Source of the DNA: JBEGQX01 sp041180805
GTDB taxonomy: Bacteria > Planctomycetota > Planctomycetia > Gemmatales > Gemmataceae
Direction of reading: 5' to 3'
DNA: 17,872 bases
Assembly: GCA_041180805.1 (NCBI GenBank)
Contig: JBEGQX010000169.1
Span: 1 to 17,872 of the forward strand
This document shows, piece by piece, positions 6,910-15,271 of the stretch; within the stretch, counting starts at the first letter, position 1; every line of letters starts with the position of its first letter. Under the pieces are notes generated by a model, which was given only the letters and a program-made list of their open reading frames with translations, searched no databases and was not told where the DNA came from. The translations under genes were made by a program, and so were the position numbers.

Positions 6910-7868
6910 TGAGCCAGACTACTCTTCCCATCCATACGGATTTGGAAACCATTTATTTCAATCCACCAAAATTTAGCCTCGCTAAAATCAATTGGCTTAC
7001 TTTAGCCTTTCTTTTACTGATGCATGTGGGAGCCATTGCCGCCTTTTTCCATTTCAGTTGGTCGGGCCTGGCATGGATGGTTGGCCTGTATTGCTTTACC
7101 GGATGCATTGGAATAACGCTCGGTTATCATCGAATGCTCACTCACAGGGGTTTGAGCTTACATCCTTTCCCCCGATTTTTCGTCCATCTGGCCGGTACCC
7201 TCGCCCTGCAGGGTGCTCCGTTATATTGGGCTCTTGCACACCGCGTTCACCACGCACGATCCGACAAAGCAGGCGATCCTCATTCCCCACTCCATGGCAC
7301 ATGGTGGTCCCATGTTCTATGGCTCATTTGCCAAAGGGATGACAAGACCCGTGCATTGCTGGTTGACAAGTACATTCCCGACCTGACCAGGGAACCTATC
7401 GGACGGTTTTTCCAAAGCACTTATGTCGTTTGGAATATTTTGCTTGCAGCAACCCTTTGCAGCCTTGGCGGCTGGTCATGGCTTCTATGGGGACTATGCA
7501 TGCGCGTGGTACTGGTTTGGCACATGACATGGCTTATCAATTCGGCAAGCCATATTTGGGGATACAGAAACTACGAAACAAGCGACCAGTCCCGCAACCT
7601 TTGGTGGGTATCCCTGTTTACCTTTGGAGAAGGATGGCACAACAACCACCATGCTTATCCGACTGCCGCTTACCATGGCCACAGGTGGTGGGAGATCGAT
7701 GCCACTGGTTGGGTCATTTCCGCTTTTCGGATCACCGGCCTGGCAAGGAATGTACGGATGCCAAAAAAAATCCGGGTGTCCAAGGATACTTCAAGGGATG
7801 GTTCCATACCGATTTCAACTGCCATTTCTCCAATTGTTGCAACCGTGGTTGCCGGTGATTTGGAATAA
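6909..7868 (+). CDS. Fatty acyl desaturase (delta-9 / stearoyl-CoA desaturase family)
   Basis: 319 residues from the ATG at 6909; a TTG start three bases earlier is also in frame, but AGGA at 6894-6897 suits the ATG. The three histidine boxes binding the diiron centre are intact: HRMLTH at 74-79, HRVHH at 111-115 and HNNHH at 243-247 within EGWHNNHHAYP. The accessory NSASH at 211-215 is also present. Membrane segments lie at about 28-48, 53-72, 90-108 and 174-210, with both termini cytoplasmic in this family. The enzyme puts a cis double bond into saturated acyl chains using O2 and an electron donor; no reductase or ferredoxin gene is adjacent. The position behind an acyltransferase and an exporter suggests work on membrane or exported lipids, which is inference. 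The C-terminal 35 residues after the desaturase core are poorly conserved in type. Confidence 0.93.
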   Translation: MSQTTLPIHTDLETIYFNPPKFSLAKINWLTLAFLLLMHVGAIAAFFHFSWSGLAWMVGLYCFTGCIGITLGYHRMLTHRGLSLHPFPRFFVHLAGTLALQGAPLYWALAHRVHHARSDKAGDPHSPLHGTWWSHVLWLICQRDDKTRALLVDKYIPDLTREPIGRFFQSTYVVWNILLAATLCSLGGWSWLLWGLCMRVVLVWHMTWLINSASHIWGYRNYETSDQSRNLWWVSLFTFGEGWHNNHHAYPTAAYHGHRWWEIDATGWVISAFRITGLARNVRMPKKIRVSKDTSRDGSIPISTAISPIVATVVAGDLE

Positions 7869-7977
7869 CCTCAATCTTTTCCGGGTTGGCATCATTCTTC
7901 GTTAGGTTGTTTCTGAATCATTCCATCGATTAGCTTTATGCAAAATCGGAATTTCCCCTGGAATCACACATCCAGCG

Positions 7978-8004
7978 AATGATTTTGGCGAGTTAAAAAT
8001 CATT
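7978..8004. repeat. AT-rich hairpin between convergent genes
   Basis: AATGATTTT (7978-7986) and AAAATCATT (7996-8004) form a perfect nine-base stem with a nine-base loop. It lies 110 bases after the desaturase stop and has no clear T-run on either strand. It may stabilise a 3' end or assist termination with the next hairpin. Confidence 0.4.
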
Positions 8005-8006
8005 TG

Positions 8007-8024
8007 AAAAGACCCAGAGGGGTC
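8007..8024 (-). terminator. Weak terminator-like hairpin for minus-strand cluster A
   Basis: GACCC-AGAG-GGGTC at 8011-8024 makes a five-pair GC-rich stem. On the minus strand it is followed by TTTT (8010-8007). It stands 37 bases past the sialidase-like gene's stop. The stem and T-run are short, so this is tentative. Confidence 0.35.
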
Positions 8025-8060
8025 AAAAAATTAGATTTTACTGATGAAAACTTCAAAGAC

Positions 8061-9839
8061 CTAAGGCTTGATCTCCAAACTTGAAATGGGAATGACAGCC
8101 AATTCATTGGCCACATGACTCTTGTGCGTGTAGCCGATATAGAGTTTGCCTTCATGCTCGATGGCATAGGGATAGCTGAAGTCGGCATTGGCGGCTGAAA
8201 CCCCGGGACCTTCAGGGAAAACCGAACGGCGGATGAGGAATACCTTGCTTAAGACCGATTCACCCGGCTTGCCTACAGCGATAGTCAGTGGTGATCGTGC
8301 AACCCCACTGTCCGCGGTGGTTGTACAGACAAGGTAGCGCTGGCCATTCGTTAGGATGCCCGCATACGGCTTGCTGGTTGCCATGGGAAGGTTTGAGGGC
8401 GCGGAGGATGTCCAGGTTCTGCCATGGTCCTCACTTACGGAAAGCAGGGCGAGCGCTTTCTTGCCATAGCGGGATATATTGAGGATGCGTTTACCATCCA
8501 GAAGGACCGTGGATTCGCCCCAGATGGTTCCAAGCCCTGGTGAAGCAGGTATCACAATCAGGTCCCATTTTGTGAAGTCATCGCCCTTGCTGATGGCCAC
8601 GGCCGGGAGGTTCCCTTCCTGCCCATGCGGCCCGATCCGGAAACCGGCCATGATCCAGTTTCCATCTGCCATTTTAAGAGGTTCCTGCATCGGCCAGAAT
8701 CCATTCTTCAGGACCGGGCCCTTCGGTTCCCATGCTTCGGTTGTTTCATTCAACACATAGGCCCTTGTATGGACGCGGTGGTAAAGCCGGGTGTGTGCAT
8801 GAAAAGCTCCCATGAACGCCCATAGCTTTCCACCGTGGGACAGGAACACACCATGACTTACACCCAGGTCGCCATCACCAGAATCGATGACCACGGGCGG
8901 CCCCCAGGTCTTGCCCCCATCACCGCTCACCCGGGCGTGCGCCTCCTCGGTGATGGTGTTCTCTTTGTCTTTGTTGTAGGCGTAGGAGGCGTAGAGCTTG
9001 CCTTTGTGCCAGGCAAGCCCGACGCCAAGCGTGAAGTTGCAGCCATCGGTGTCTGGCCTCTTATTTTTGATGACATGAAACTGCAAGCCGGACACCTGTT
9101 CCAGTTCAGCCGATTTTGGGAGTTTCTGGCTTCCATCCCAAAGCGGTGGCACAGAAGCCATCCTGGGCAGGTCATGCTTTTGGGAAACAGGCTTGTACCT
9201 GGTTGCAATTTCCTGCGGAGTGAGAATCCGTGAATCCACCGAGCATTCATCCAAGGCACCGCGAAAGGCTTGATGGATACGTTCTGCATCCCAGATACCA
9301 CCCAGCGTGATGGGTGCGTCCGTGACCTTTATTGGCTTTTTAAGCCTGGCCTTGCCAACGGACTTTCCGTTGAGGAAAAGTTCCGCATTTTCCAAATCCA
9401 CCACAAGGTTCGCCAAATGCCAGGAGCCTGGCTTTAGAGGCTCCGCACTTGATATGGTGGTCCAACCGCCCTGGTGCAAGTATGCCCTCAGGTGACCATC
9501 CGGATCTATGATAAGGCTCCATTGTCGCTGATTAAGCGAGTAACGGTTTTTCCCGGCAAGCATCTGCTGTCCATTGCGAAGGTCGTAGGGGTTAAACCAC
9601 AACGAGACGGTAAATGCTCCGCTGGTGAGTTTTGCACTATCCTTGAGTTCTATCAGCGATTCTCCATCCAGCACCATACTTTTCCCAGAGGCGCCCGGAA
9701 GAGTGCTCACACTGCCCCGGAGGATCATGCTTTCGGAAACCCCGTCCAGGGGCCAGTTGTAAGCATTCATTTGTCCGGCAAACAATAAACCTGAAATGAC
9801 ATGAAACATCAAATACATGAGCGGGTGTTTCCGTAACAT
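8061..9839 (-). CDS. Secreted LamG / sialidase-like protein with Asp-box repeats
   Basis: 592 residues from the ATG at 9839; a GTG one codon earlier and an ATG seven codons later are alternatives, and no start has a well-placed Shine-Dalgarno. A hydrophobic leader ends near MNA (about residue 26). Residues about 52-215 form a LamG/concanavalin-like jellyroll, with WFNP, AELFLNGK and GALDE. The rest is a sialidase-type beta-propeller with two Asp boxes: SGDGGKTW (305-312) and SEDHGRTW (469-476). A late FSYPYAIEHEGKLYIGY stretch is common in bacterial exo-sialidase-like proteins. The catalytic Arg triad, Asp and Tyr/Glu pair could not be assigned by eye, so glycan hydrolysis is only likely. It lies 39 bases after the DUF1552 gene and is probably the last gene of that operon. 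It is followed by a terminator-like hairpin. Confidence 0.8.
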   Translation of the reverse strand: MLRKHPLMYLMFHVISGLLFAGQMNAYNWPLDGVSESMILRGSVSTLPGASGKSMVLDGESLIELKDSAKLTSGAFTVSLWFNPYDLRNGQQMLAGKNRYSLNQRQWSLIIDPDGHLRAYLHQGGWTTISSAEPLKPGSWHLANLVVDLENAELFLNGKSVGKARLKKPIKVTDAPITLGGIWDAERIHQAFRGALDECSVDSRILTPQEIATRYKPVSQKHDLPRMASVPPLWDGSQKLPKSAELEQVSGLQFHVIKNKRPDTDGCNFTLGVGLAWHKGKLYASYAYNKDKENTITEEAHARVSGDGGKTWGPPVVIDSGDGDLGVSHGVFLSHGGKLWAFMGAFHAHTRLYHRVHTRAYVLNETTEAWEPKGPVLKNGFWPMQEPLKMADGNWIMAGFRIGPHGQEGNLPAVAISKGDDFTKWDLIVIPASPGLGTIWGESTVLLDGKRILNISRYGKKALALLSVSEDHGRTWTSSAPSNLPMATSKPYAGILTNGQRYLVCTTTADSGVARSPLTIAVGKPGESVLSKVFLIRRSVFPEGPGVSAANADFSYPYAIEHEGKLYIGYTHKSHVANELAVIPISSLEIKP

Positions 9840-9878
9840 CACCTTGGGAAGAGACTGTTTCCACTATGGAACTGGGAT

Positions 9879-11192
9879 TTAAACGAGACCTTCCAGAGAC
9901 CCAGTGGCCGTGCTGAACCTTTCGATCTCCACCCCACCCTTCCTAAGCATGGATGTGTACAGGTTACAAAGGGGTTGCTGGTCCTGGCCCATCAGGGGAA
10001 TGCGCTTCTCGGGATTGAACTTGGAACCGGGCGCGGCGTTGAGTTCCTGCTTGACTTCGTCCAAATAAGGTCGATTGAAGGTAAGGTGCTGCCCGTGTTG
10101 GAAACCGCCCCCGGCAAGGATGGTGGGTAGGTTGTAGGTCCAATGACTGTTGCCATCGCGAAGGTTACTGGTCAAAAGCACCATGGTTGAATCAAGCAGG
10201 GTTTTGCCCCCTTCATTACCGGACTTGAGCTTTTGCAGCAAACCGCCGAACGACTGGATCAGTTCCACCTCGACCTGCCGGCAGGCGGCAAGCTTTTTGG
10301 GTTCCTTGCCATGGTGCGAAAGATCGTGGTGCATTCCGAAGGTCATCAGGCTGATCGCACGCGTGGAATCCGTCACCAGCGCAAGGTGGATCATGTCGAT
10401 CATCAATTGGAATTTCGCTTTCTGCTGCTGGTTGTCGCTGATGTCGCGGGGTTCCGAGCCGATGGCCTTTGGCTTGGGACGATTCACCCATTCGCGGGTC
10501 ATCTTGAGCTGTCTTTCCACATCGCGCACGGACTCAAAGTATTCCTCAACCCTCTGGCGGTCGGCACTGCTGATGGTTTGATTCAGGCTCTTGGCGCGAT
10601 CCCGGACAAAGTCCAGCATGCTGCGCCCCTCGTCAATACGGCGAAGGTCCGCATCCATCTCGGCCGGGGTTGCAGCCAGGAAAAGCTTCTTGAAAACAGC
10701 CGAAGGCCGATCCATCGCCGGGATGGAAACCCCGTTGGCGGTCACTGAAAGCGACTGGCCCTGCGTGGTAAGGGCGAAGCTTTCGTAGCGGGTCTCGCCA
10801 CGAAAACGCATGGCAAAGGCCTGATCCACGGAGATGGTGTTTTTGAGGTTATGCGAATAATCCGGGTAGGGGGCGCCTGTCAGCATCACCGCCTCTGCCT
10901 TGTGGCCGCCGCCACCCGTATTGGGGTGGCTTAGACCGCTGATCAACGTGAAGTCATTTCGATAAGCGGCCAGATGGTTGAGGTGGGAAGGCAGCGCGTA
11001 ATCCTTGCCCGTGGTGACGGGGACAAAGGCGGTTGGATCAAACCCAAACGGGACCCCGATACAAACCATCCGCTTCGGGGGTTCCGAGGGTGCGGCCCCA
11101 CAAACGGGGGGAGTAACCATTGAATCCAACAGCGGCAACGCGATCGCAACGCCCGCGTTCCTCAAAAAAAGCCGTCTTGGCAGAGTTTTCAT
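9879..11192 (-). CDS. DUF1552 family protein, Tat-type signal
   Basis: 437 residues. The N-terminus RRLFLRN (6-12), then a hydrophobic stretch to about residue 33, is a twin-arginine signal, implying export folded, perhaps with a cofactor. The body matches DUF1552, with GLSHPNTGGGGHKAEA at about 86-101, a TISVDQAFA segment (119-127) and a late LAGGGFQHGQHL block. The function of DUF1552 is not established. In planctomycetes and verrucomicrobia it regularly sits beside a PSD1-type cytochrome gene, as here, so the pair probably works together in a periplasmic oxidation. The start is supported by GGGGGAG about six bases upstream on the minus strand. It begins 14 bases after the cytochrome gene stops, so the two are one transcript. 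Confidence 0.9.
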   Translation of the reverse strand: MKTLPRRLFLRNAGVAIALPLLDSMVTPPVCGAAPSEPPKRMVCIGVPFGFDPTAFVPVTTGKDYALPSHLNHLAAYRNDFTLISGLSHPNTGGGGHKAEAVMLTGAPYPDYSHNLKNTISVDQAFAMRFRGETRYESFALTTQGQSLSVTANGVSIPAMDRPSAVFKKLFLAATPAEMDADLRRIDEGRSMLDFVRDRAKSLNQTISSADRQRVEEYFESVRDVERQLKMTREWVNRPKPKAIGSEPRDISDNQQQKAKFQLMIDMIHLALVTDSTRAISLMTFGMHHDLSHHGKEPKKLAACRQVEVELIQSFGGLLQKLKSGNEGGKTLLDSTMVLLTSNLRDGNSHWTYNLPTILAGGGFQHGQHLTFNRPYLDEVKQELNAAPGSKFNPEKRIPLMGQDQQPLCNLYTSMLRKGGVEIERFSTATGSLEGLV

Positions 11193-11206
11193 CTCTTCTC
11201 CCCCGT

Positions 11207-13816
11207 TTATTTCCGTGTGAACAGTTCATTCTGGATCACTTCATGGAGAATGGTGCGAAGCCCGTACCCGGAAGGTTTGGAAGCTTCAAGCACCTTATCA
11301 ACCATGAATTCATCCTGCAAATCCACGCCCACCCCGGTGGCGAATGTCGCAACCTTGCGGACAAAGCATCGCGCAAGAAGTTCTGGCTGAGCAGCCAGGG
11401 CCTTTTTGTAGGCTCGCACATCGGCGATTTCGCGACCCCCGGGAAGTTGGCTTTTGGAATCCACCTGGGACCCCTTCAGATATTTGACAGCGCCGTAATG
11501 TCCACCATAGAAGACTTTGGCATCCTTGAGTTTTTCGCCTTTCTCGGTGGTTCGGTAATATTCACGGTGGCGACCGATGGGGTCGAAGGATTCAAGGGCA
11601 AACCCCGGGGGATCGATCTTTTGATGGCAGCCTGCGCAGGTCTTGACGGACTGGTGCCTGGCTAGCTGCTCGCGGATGGTGGTGGCGCCGCGGGTGTCCG
11701 GTTCTATGCCGCCTGCGTTTGGGGGCGGTGGTGGCACCGGTGTTCCGACAATTCTTTCCAGCAGCCAGGCCCCCCTTAGCACAGGGGAGGTGTTGGCTCC
11801 GTTTGCGGTCACCTTTAAGATACTCGCCTGGGTGAGCAGGCCGCCGCGCACGCTATCACCGGGTAGTTCGACTTTGCGCAATTCGGCACCCTTGATCCCG
11901 GGCAGATCATAATGCTCGGCAAGGCGCTGGTTTAGAAAAGTATGCCTTGCGGAAACCATGTCGGCCACGCCCAGGTCATTTTGCAACAGATCCCTGAAAA
12001 AGGCGCGGGTCTCCCCAACCAAGGAATCATGCAGCAGGATATCCTGGCGGCCATCATGGATGGCCTCGAAATATTCCGGGAAAAGGTCGCGATCCGGCGT
12101 GGTGGCGTCCATCTCGCGCAGATTCAGCCATTGGGAAAGAAAATCCCTGACGAAGGAATCAAAACGGGGTGAGTTCATGAGGCGGGTGGTTTCCCTGCGG
12201 AGAACCTCAGGTTGTGCCAGTGTTCCCGCATCTGCCAGCTTGCGCAATTCCTCATTTGGCGCGCTGCGCCACAGGAAATAGGAAAGGCGGGATGCAAGTT
12301 CATGGCTGTTGAGCGCAGGACCATGCTCCACCAGAAACAAAAATTCCGGGGAGCAAAGCACGGCCCGGTGCGCCGCGTTGAATGCGACCTCCAGGCATTC
12401 CCCCTTCGAAAGCCGCTCACGAACCATGTCTGCGTAGGAATCCACCTCGATGCCGGTCGGGGGGCGACGGAACGCAAGGCTGATGAATCGGGCAAGCGCC
12501 TCTCGAATGGCGGAATCGGACTGCCCGGAAGGTAACCGCACCGTGACGGGATCCTTGAGCTGGCGGTAGCCACGAACCGGACGAAGAATGGTATCTGGAA
12601 CCCGCGAGGATTTCGCAACCTCGGTCGCAGCCACCAATTCCGATTTTTCACCATAGAGCAGGACATGGCCGCGTGGTGGCCAGTTTTCCAACAGTGGCCC
12701 GGTGATTTCAAGCGGTTTAACAACGATTGCCGGCCCAACCGTGGCTATCGGGGGATTGGGATTGTTGATCGCATGCCAACCCTTGGGAATCTTCTCCTGT
12801 TTATCCGGCAGGTAAATACTGTAACCCGAATCAATGCGGACCTTTGCCATGCGGTAAGGCGCCACGATGAGTGTTTCGCCGCTTTGGAATGGCCGGGTGA
12901 TCTCCACCACGGTTTCCTTGCGATGAATGGCATCGAAATGACCCAGTAATTCACGCCTTTTACCACCCGCGGCAAGCCAGACACTGAAGATAAGATTTTC
13001 GCCATCGGTGGTATCGCGGGCCTCGGTGGTGATGCGAACACGATATCTGCCGGGCTTCTCGGTGGTTACGGATTCAAATTGGCGCAGGTATGCCGGAACC
13101 TCGATGTGGGTGTCCAGGAAGAAATGCAGGTCTTCACCCCGCAGATTGCACTGGAGTTTGTTATGGGCATGCCCGTGGAATGATTTCTCGAGGTCGCTCG
13201 TGTAGGAAAAACGTTGGGTCCTGGTTTCCGGCCTTGCCTGGCGAACGGTGGCTGCGGCAAGCGCGCGGTCTGCGGCAGCCATGTATTGCTGGATATGCAC
13301 CGGCGAGATGCTTAGCGCGGCAGACTGATTGGTGAATCCATCACGAAGATCGTCCTCTGGCAGCAGGTCCCTTAGGGGCGTGTCAATTCCCAGCAGGTCA
13401 TGCAAGGTGTTCTCGTACTCGATCCTGTTCAGGCGTCTAACCTTGGCCCGGCCGGATTCTCCATGATGAACTACCGCATCCTTGTGAAAAGCACTTTTTA
13501 AAGCAGCAAGTGCGGCCGTTGCCTCCGCTGCTTTGGGGCGTTCCGTTTGAGTGTGAGGCGGCATTTCGCCGCTTTGAACCCTTGCCAGCACCCTGCCCCA
13601 AAACTTTTGACTTTTGGCATCCTTTAGATCGGAACTGAGCAGATCCAAACGAAAATCACCCTCGGATACATCCTTGTTATGGCAATCCGCGCAATGTTTC
13701 TTCACGAAGCCAAGCGGTACAGCAAGTGAGTTCGAGGGGTCATCAGCCTTAAGAATGGCTAAAGGCGCAATCAAAGCCACTAGCAACCTATAAGTAAAAT
13801 GCATGTTAAAACGCAT
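11207..13816 (-). CDS. PSD1-type secreted diheme cytochrome (DUF1587-1592-1595-1588-1585)
   Basis: 869 residues. The signal peptide is about 1-24, with a possible alternative start at Met5. An N-terminal cytochrome domain holds CADCH (42-46) and GEMPP (83-87). DUF1587 starts at about 125 (KVRRLNRIEYENTLHDLLG). A carbohydrate-binding-like central region follows, then DUF1595/DUF1592 (FISLAFRRPP, then NAAHRAVLCSPEFLF). DUF1588 begins RGGLLTQASILKVTANG, contains PPPPPN and a second heme motif CAGCH at 727-731, and is followed by DUF1585 to the end (FVRKVATFATGV). The domain order is complete and the length is normal. The function is unproven; the family is taken to be a periplasmic oxidoreductase for complex organic substrates. 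It heads the operon with DUF1552 and the sialidase-like gene. Sampled lines of this gene and its partner look clearly more GC-rich than the plus-strand cluster. Confidence 0.92.
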   Translation of the reverse strand: MRFNMHFTYRLLVALIAPLAILKADDPSNSLAVPLGFVKKHCADCHNKDVSEGDFRLDLLSSDLKDAKSQKFWGRVLARVQSGEMPPHTQTERPKAAEATAALAALKSAFHKDAVVHHGESGRAKVRRLNRIEYENTLHDLLGIDTPLRDLLPEDDLRDGFTNQSAALSISPVHIQQYMAAADRALAAATVRQARPETRTQRFSYTSDLEKSFHGHAHNKLQCNLRGEDLHFFLDTHIEVPAYLRQFESVTTEKPGRYRVRITTEARDTTDGENLIFSVWLAAGGKRRELLGHFDAIHRKETVVEITRPFQSGETLIVAPYRMAKVRIDSGYSIYLPDKQEKIPKGWHAINNPNPPIATVGPAIVVKPLEITGPLLENWPPRGHVLLYGEKSELVAATEVAKSSRVPDTILRPVRGYRQLKDPVTVRLPSGQSDSAIREALARFISLAFRRPPTGIEVDSYADMVRERLSKGECLEVAFNAAHRAVLCSPEFLFLVEHGPALNSHELASRLSYFLWRSAPNEELRKLADAGTLAQPEVLRRETTRLMNSPRFDSFVRDFLSQWLNLREMDATTPDRDLFPEYFEAIHDGRQDILLHDSLVGETRAFFRDLLQNDLGVADMVSARHTFLNQRLAEHYDLPGIKGAELRKVELPGDSVRGGLLTQASILKVTANGANTSPVLRGAWLLERIVGTPVPPPPPNAGGIEPDTRGATTIREQLARHQSVKTCAGCHQKIDPPGFALESFDPIGRHREYYRTTEKGEKLKDAKVFYGGHYGAVKYLKGSQVDSKSQLPGGREIADVRAYKKALAAQPELLARCFVRKVATFATGVGVDLQDEFMVDKVLEASKPSGYGLRTILHEVIQNELFTRK

Positions 13817-13960
13817 GTTTTTAGATTCCCTTTATGGATCTTAGTTTGACATATTCCCTGCCAAAACAAAAGCGATATGTGATATGAGGGGATAAAAAGA
13901 ACCAAAATCTTATTCCAAGAGAATGAATGAACCTAGGCTATGATCAAGGGTTAACTGCGT
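13817..13960. other. Intergenic region between cluster B and cluster A
   Basis: 144 bases upstream of the PSD1 gene on the minus strand. A weak promoter-like pair is visible (TTGGCA and TAAGAT, but only 15 bases apart). No clear terminator follows the cupin gene, so read-through from cluster B into cluster A is possible. Confidence 0.3.
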
Positions 13961-14476
13961 TCAGCGAATAAACGTATCGATATATTTTTCACCCAGGCCG
14001 ACTGCGGCATAGTGGGCGCGGCATTTGGCAATGCGCGTGAAAACATCGTCATAGCCGATGGTGTTTCCATCCGGGTCGACATAGATCATCGCGCCGTTGA
14101 CTTGGAAAAAGGTGATCATCTCTTCCACATGGGGGTCCACAACAAGGGTGTGGGTTTCACCCGGTGTCTCATAAACATAGCTGCCCTCCCGCGCCACCCA
14201 GTCATGTTCCAAGTAACGCCATTCACCTTTCAGGACCAAACCATGAACCGGCAGTGGATGGCGGTGGCGGGATAACACCCCCGACCGGCGAACCCGGAGC
14301 AGGTTGCACCAGTAACCCCTGCTGACGCACATGAGAAGGGGCCGAAACCAAACATTCGGCTCAACCGGCACCCAAACCTTCTCATCCGCGGGCATGATAT
14401 CTGGAACAATCAACTCCGGGGGTGATTCCGGTGGCTGTTTATGGCGGTAGGGAATCCATTTTGAAGATTCGTCCAT
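13961..14476 (-). CDS. Cupin dioxygenase, 2,4'-dihydroxyacetophenone dioxygenase-like
   Basis: 171 residues. The sequence strongly resembles the 2,4'-dihydroxyacetophenone dioxygenase (DAD) family, with landmarks VWFRPL (42-47), GVLSRHRHPLPVHGLVLKG (66-84), YLEHDWVA and PGETHTLVV (105-113), and a C-terminal AHYAAVGLGEKYID. His71, His73 and His109 are in place to bind a mononuclear metal as a three-histidine cupin site. DAD uses non-haem iron and O2 to cleave the bond between the carbonyl and CH2OH carbons of an aromatic hydroxyketone, giving a benzoate and formate. Annotated homologues are widespread and most are untested, so the real substrate may be another alpha-hydroxyketone. No signal peptide is seen, so it is cytoplasmic. 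GGAG lies about eight bases before the ATG. It follows the dehydrogenase gene by 22 bases and is probably cotranscribed. Confidence 0.85.
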   Translation of the reverse strand: MDESSKWIPYRHKQPPESPPELIVPDIMPADEKVWVPVEPNVWFRPLLMCVSRGYWCNLLRVRRSGVLSRHRHPLPVHGLVLKGEWRYLEHDWVAREGSYVYETPGETHTLVVDPHVEEMITFFQVNGAMIYVDPDGNTIGYDDVFTRIAKCRAHYAAVGLGEKYIDTFIR

Positions 14477-14498
14477 ATTCTTCTCCGTCCAGGTTCCA

Positions 14499-15224
14499 TC
14501 AGACCGTCAGGTAGCCACCATCCACAGGAATGACTGCGCCGGTGATGAAACGGGCTTCGGGTGACAGAAGAAATTCTACCACACCGGCAATATCCTCCGG
14601 CTGACCCCATCTTCCCATGGGAGTGCGATCAAGAATGCTTTCGGAACGAACCTTGTCGCTTACCAGGGGCCGGGTCATTTCGGTTTCGATCCAGCCGGGT
14701 GCCACCGCGTTAACCCTGACCCCGTCTGTTGCCCATGCCGCCGCGAGGCTTTTGGTGAGTTGGGCAACCCCACCCTTGGATGCGGAATAACCGGGTACAA
14801 ATGCCGACCCAAAGAACGAAAGCATGGAAGCGGTGTTCACCACAGAACCCTTTCCCCGAACAAGGGCATCTTTCGCGGCCAGGCACATCCGCATGGTTCC
14901 GACCAGGTTGACTTCGATGGTGCGTTGAAACTTATCTATTTCAAACTCGGCATTATTGCGCTGCAGAATACCAGCACAGTTAATAAGCCCGAAGATCGCA
15001 TCCACACCATCAAAAAGCCGGTTTACCGATGATTGGTCCGTGACATCGAGGAGAAATGTCTGGATATTTTCCTGGGCCTTGAAATGGTTGAGTTCTTCCT
15101 GGGTAAAGCCAGTCGCCTTGACCATGTAGCCCGCGGAAGCCAGGTGCCGAGCGACTCCCTCGCCAATGCCCCTTGTGCCACCGGTGACTACCACGATTTG
15201 GCCGCTATGATCCATCGAGTTCAT
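14499..15224 (-). CDS. Short-chain dehydrogenase/reductase (SDR)
   Basis: 241 residues from the ATG at 15224, chosen because AGGA (15235-15232 on the minus strand) precedes it by seven bases; a longer TTG start at 15245 lacks a site. It is a classical SDR: TGGTRGIG nucleotide-binding motif at 14-21, NCAG at 82-85, and catalytic Ser133, Tyr146 and Lys150 in YSASK. The ending GAVIPVDGGY is typical. It oxidises or reduces an alcohol/ketone with NAD(P); the overall look is FabG-like, but the cofactor and substrate cannot be read. Between a ThuA-like protein and a hydroxyketone-cleaving cupin, it plausibly makes the ketone that the cupin cleaves. It is cytoplasmic and about the usual length of 240-260 residues. 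Confidence 0.9.
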   Translation of the reverse strand: MNSMDHSGQIVVVTGGTRGIGEGVARHLASAGYMVKATGFTQEELNHFKAQENIQTFLLDVTDQSSVNRLFDGVDAIFGLINCAGILQRNNAEFEIDKFQRTIEVNLVGTMRMCLAAKDALVRGKGSVVNTASMLSFFGSAFVPGYSASKGGVAQLTKSLAAAWATDGVRVNAVAPGWIETEMTRPLVSDKVRSESILDRTPMGRWGQPEDIAGVVEFLLSPEARFITGAVIPVDGGYLTV

Positions 15225-15271
15225 GAAGTTTTCCTGAATCATCAACCAACAGCGCGGGTAACTTTACAAGG

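Noticed and set aside
7869..8060. Strong bidirectional terminator between the desaturase and the sialidase-like gene
   Set aside because: Two hairpins are present, but neither has a convincing T-run for the plus strand; only a weak minus-strand terminator is claimed.
8835..9233. Plus-strand 132-codon frame in the sialidase-like gene
   Set aside because: It is antisense to the Asp-box region, with no domain and no ribosome site.
10150..10748. Overlapping plus-strand frames of 143 and 171 codons inside the DUF1552 gene
   Set aside because: They are shadows of a GC-rich coding gene; two overlapping frames at once are typical of composition rather than genes.
11120..11665. Plus-strand 181-codon frame crossing the DUF1552/PSD1 junction
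   Set aside because: It is antisense to the conserved ends of two recognised genes and shows no domain of its own.
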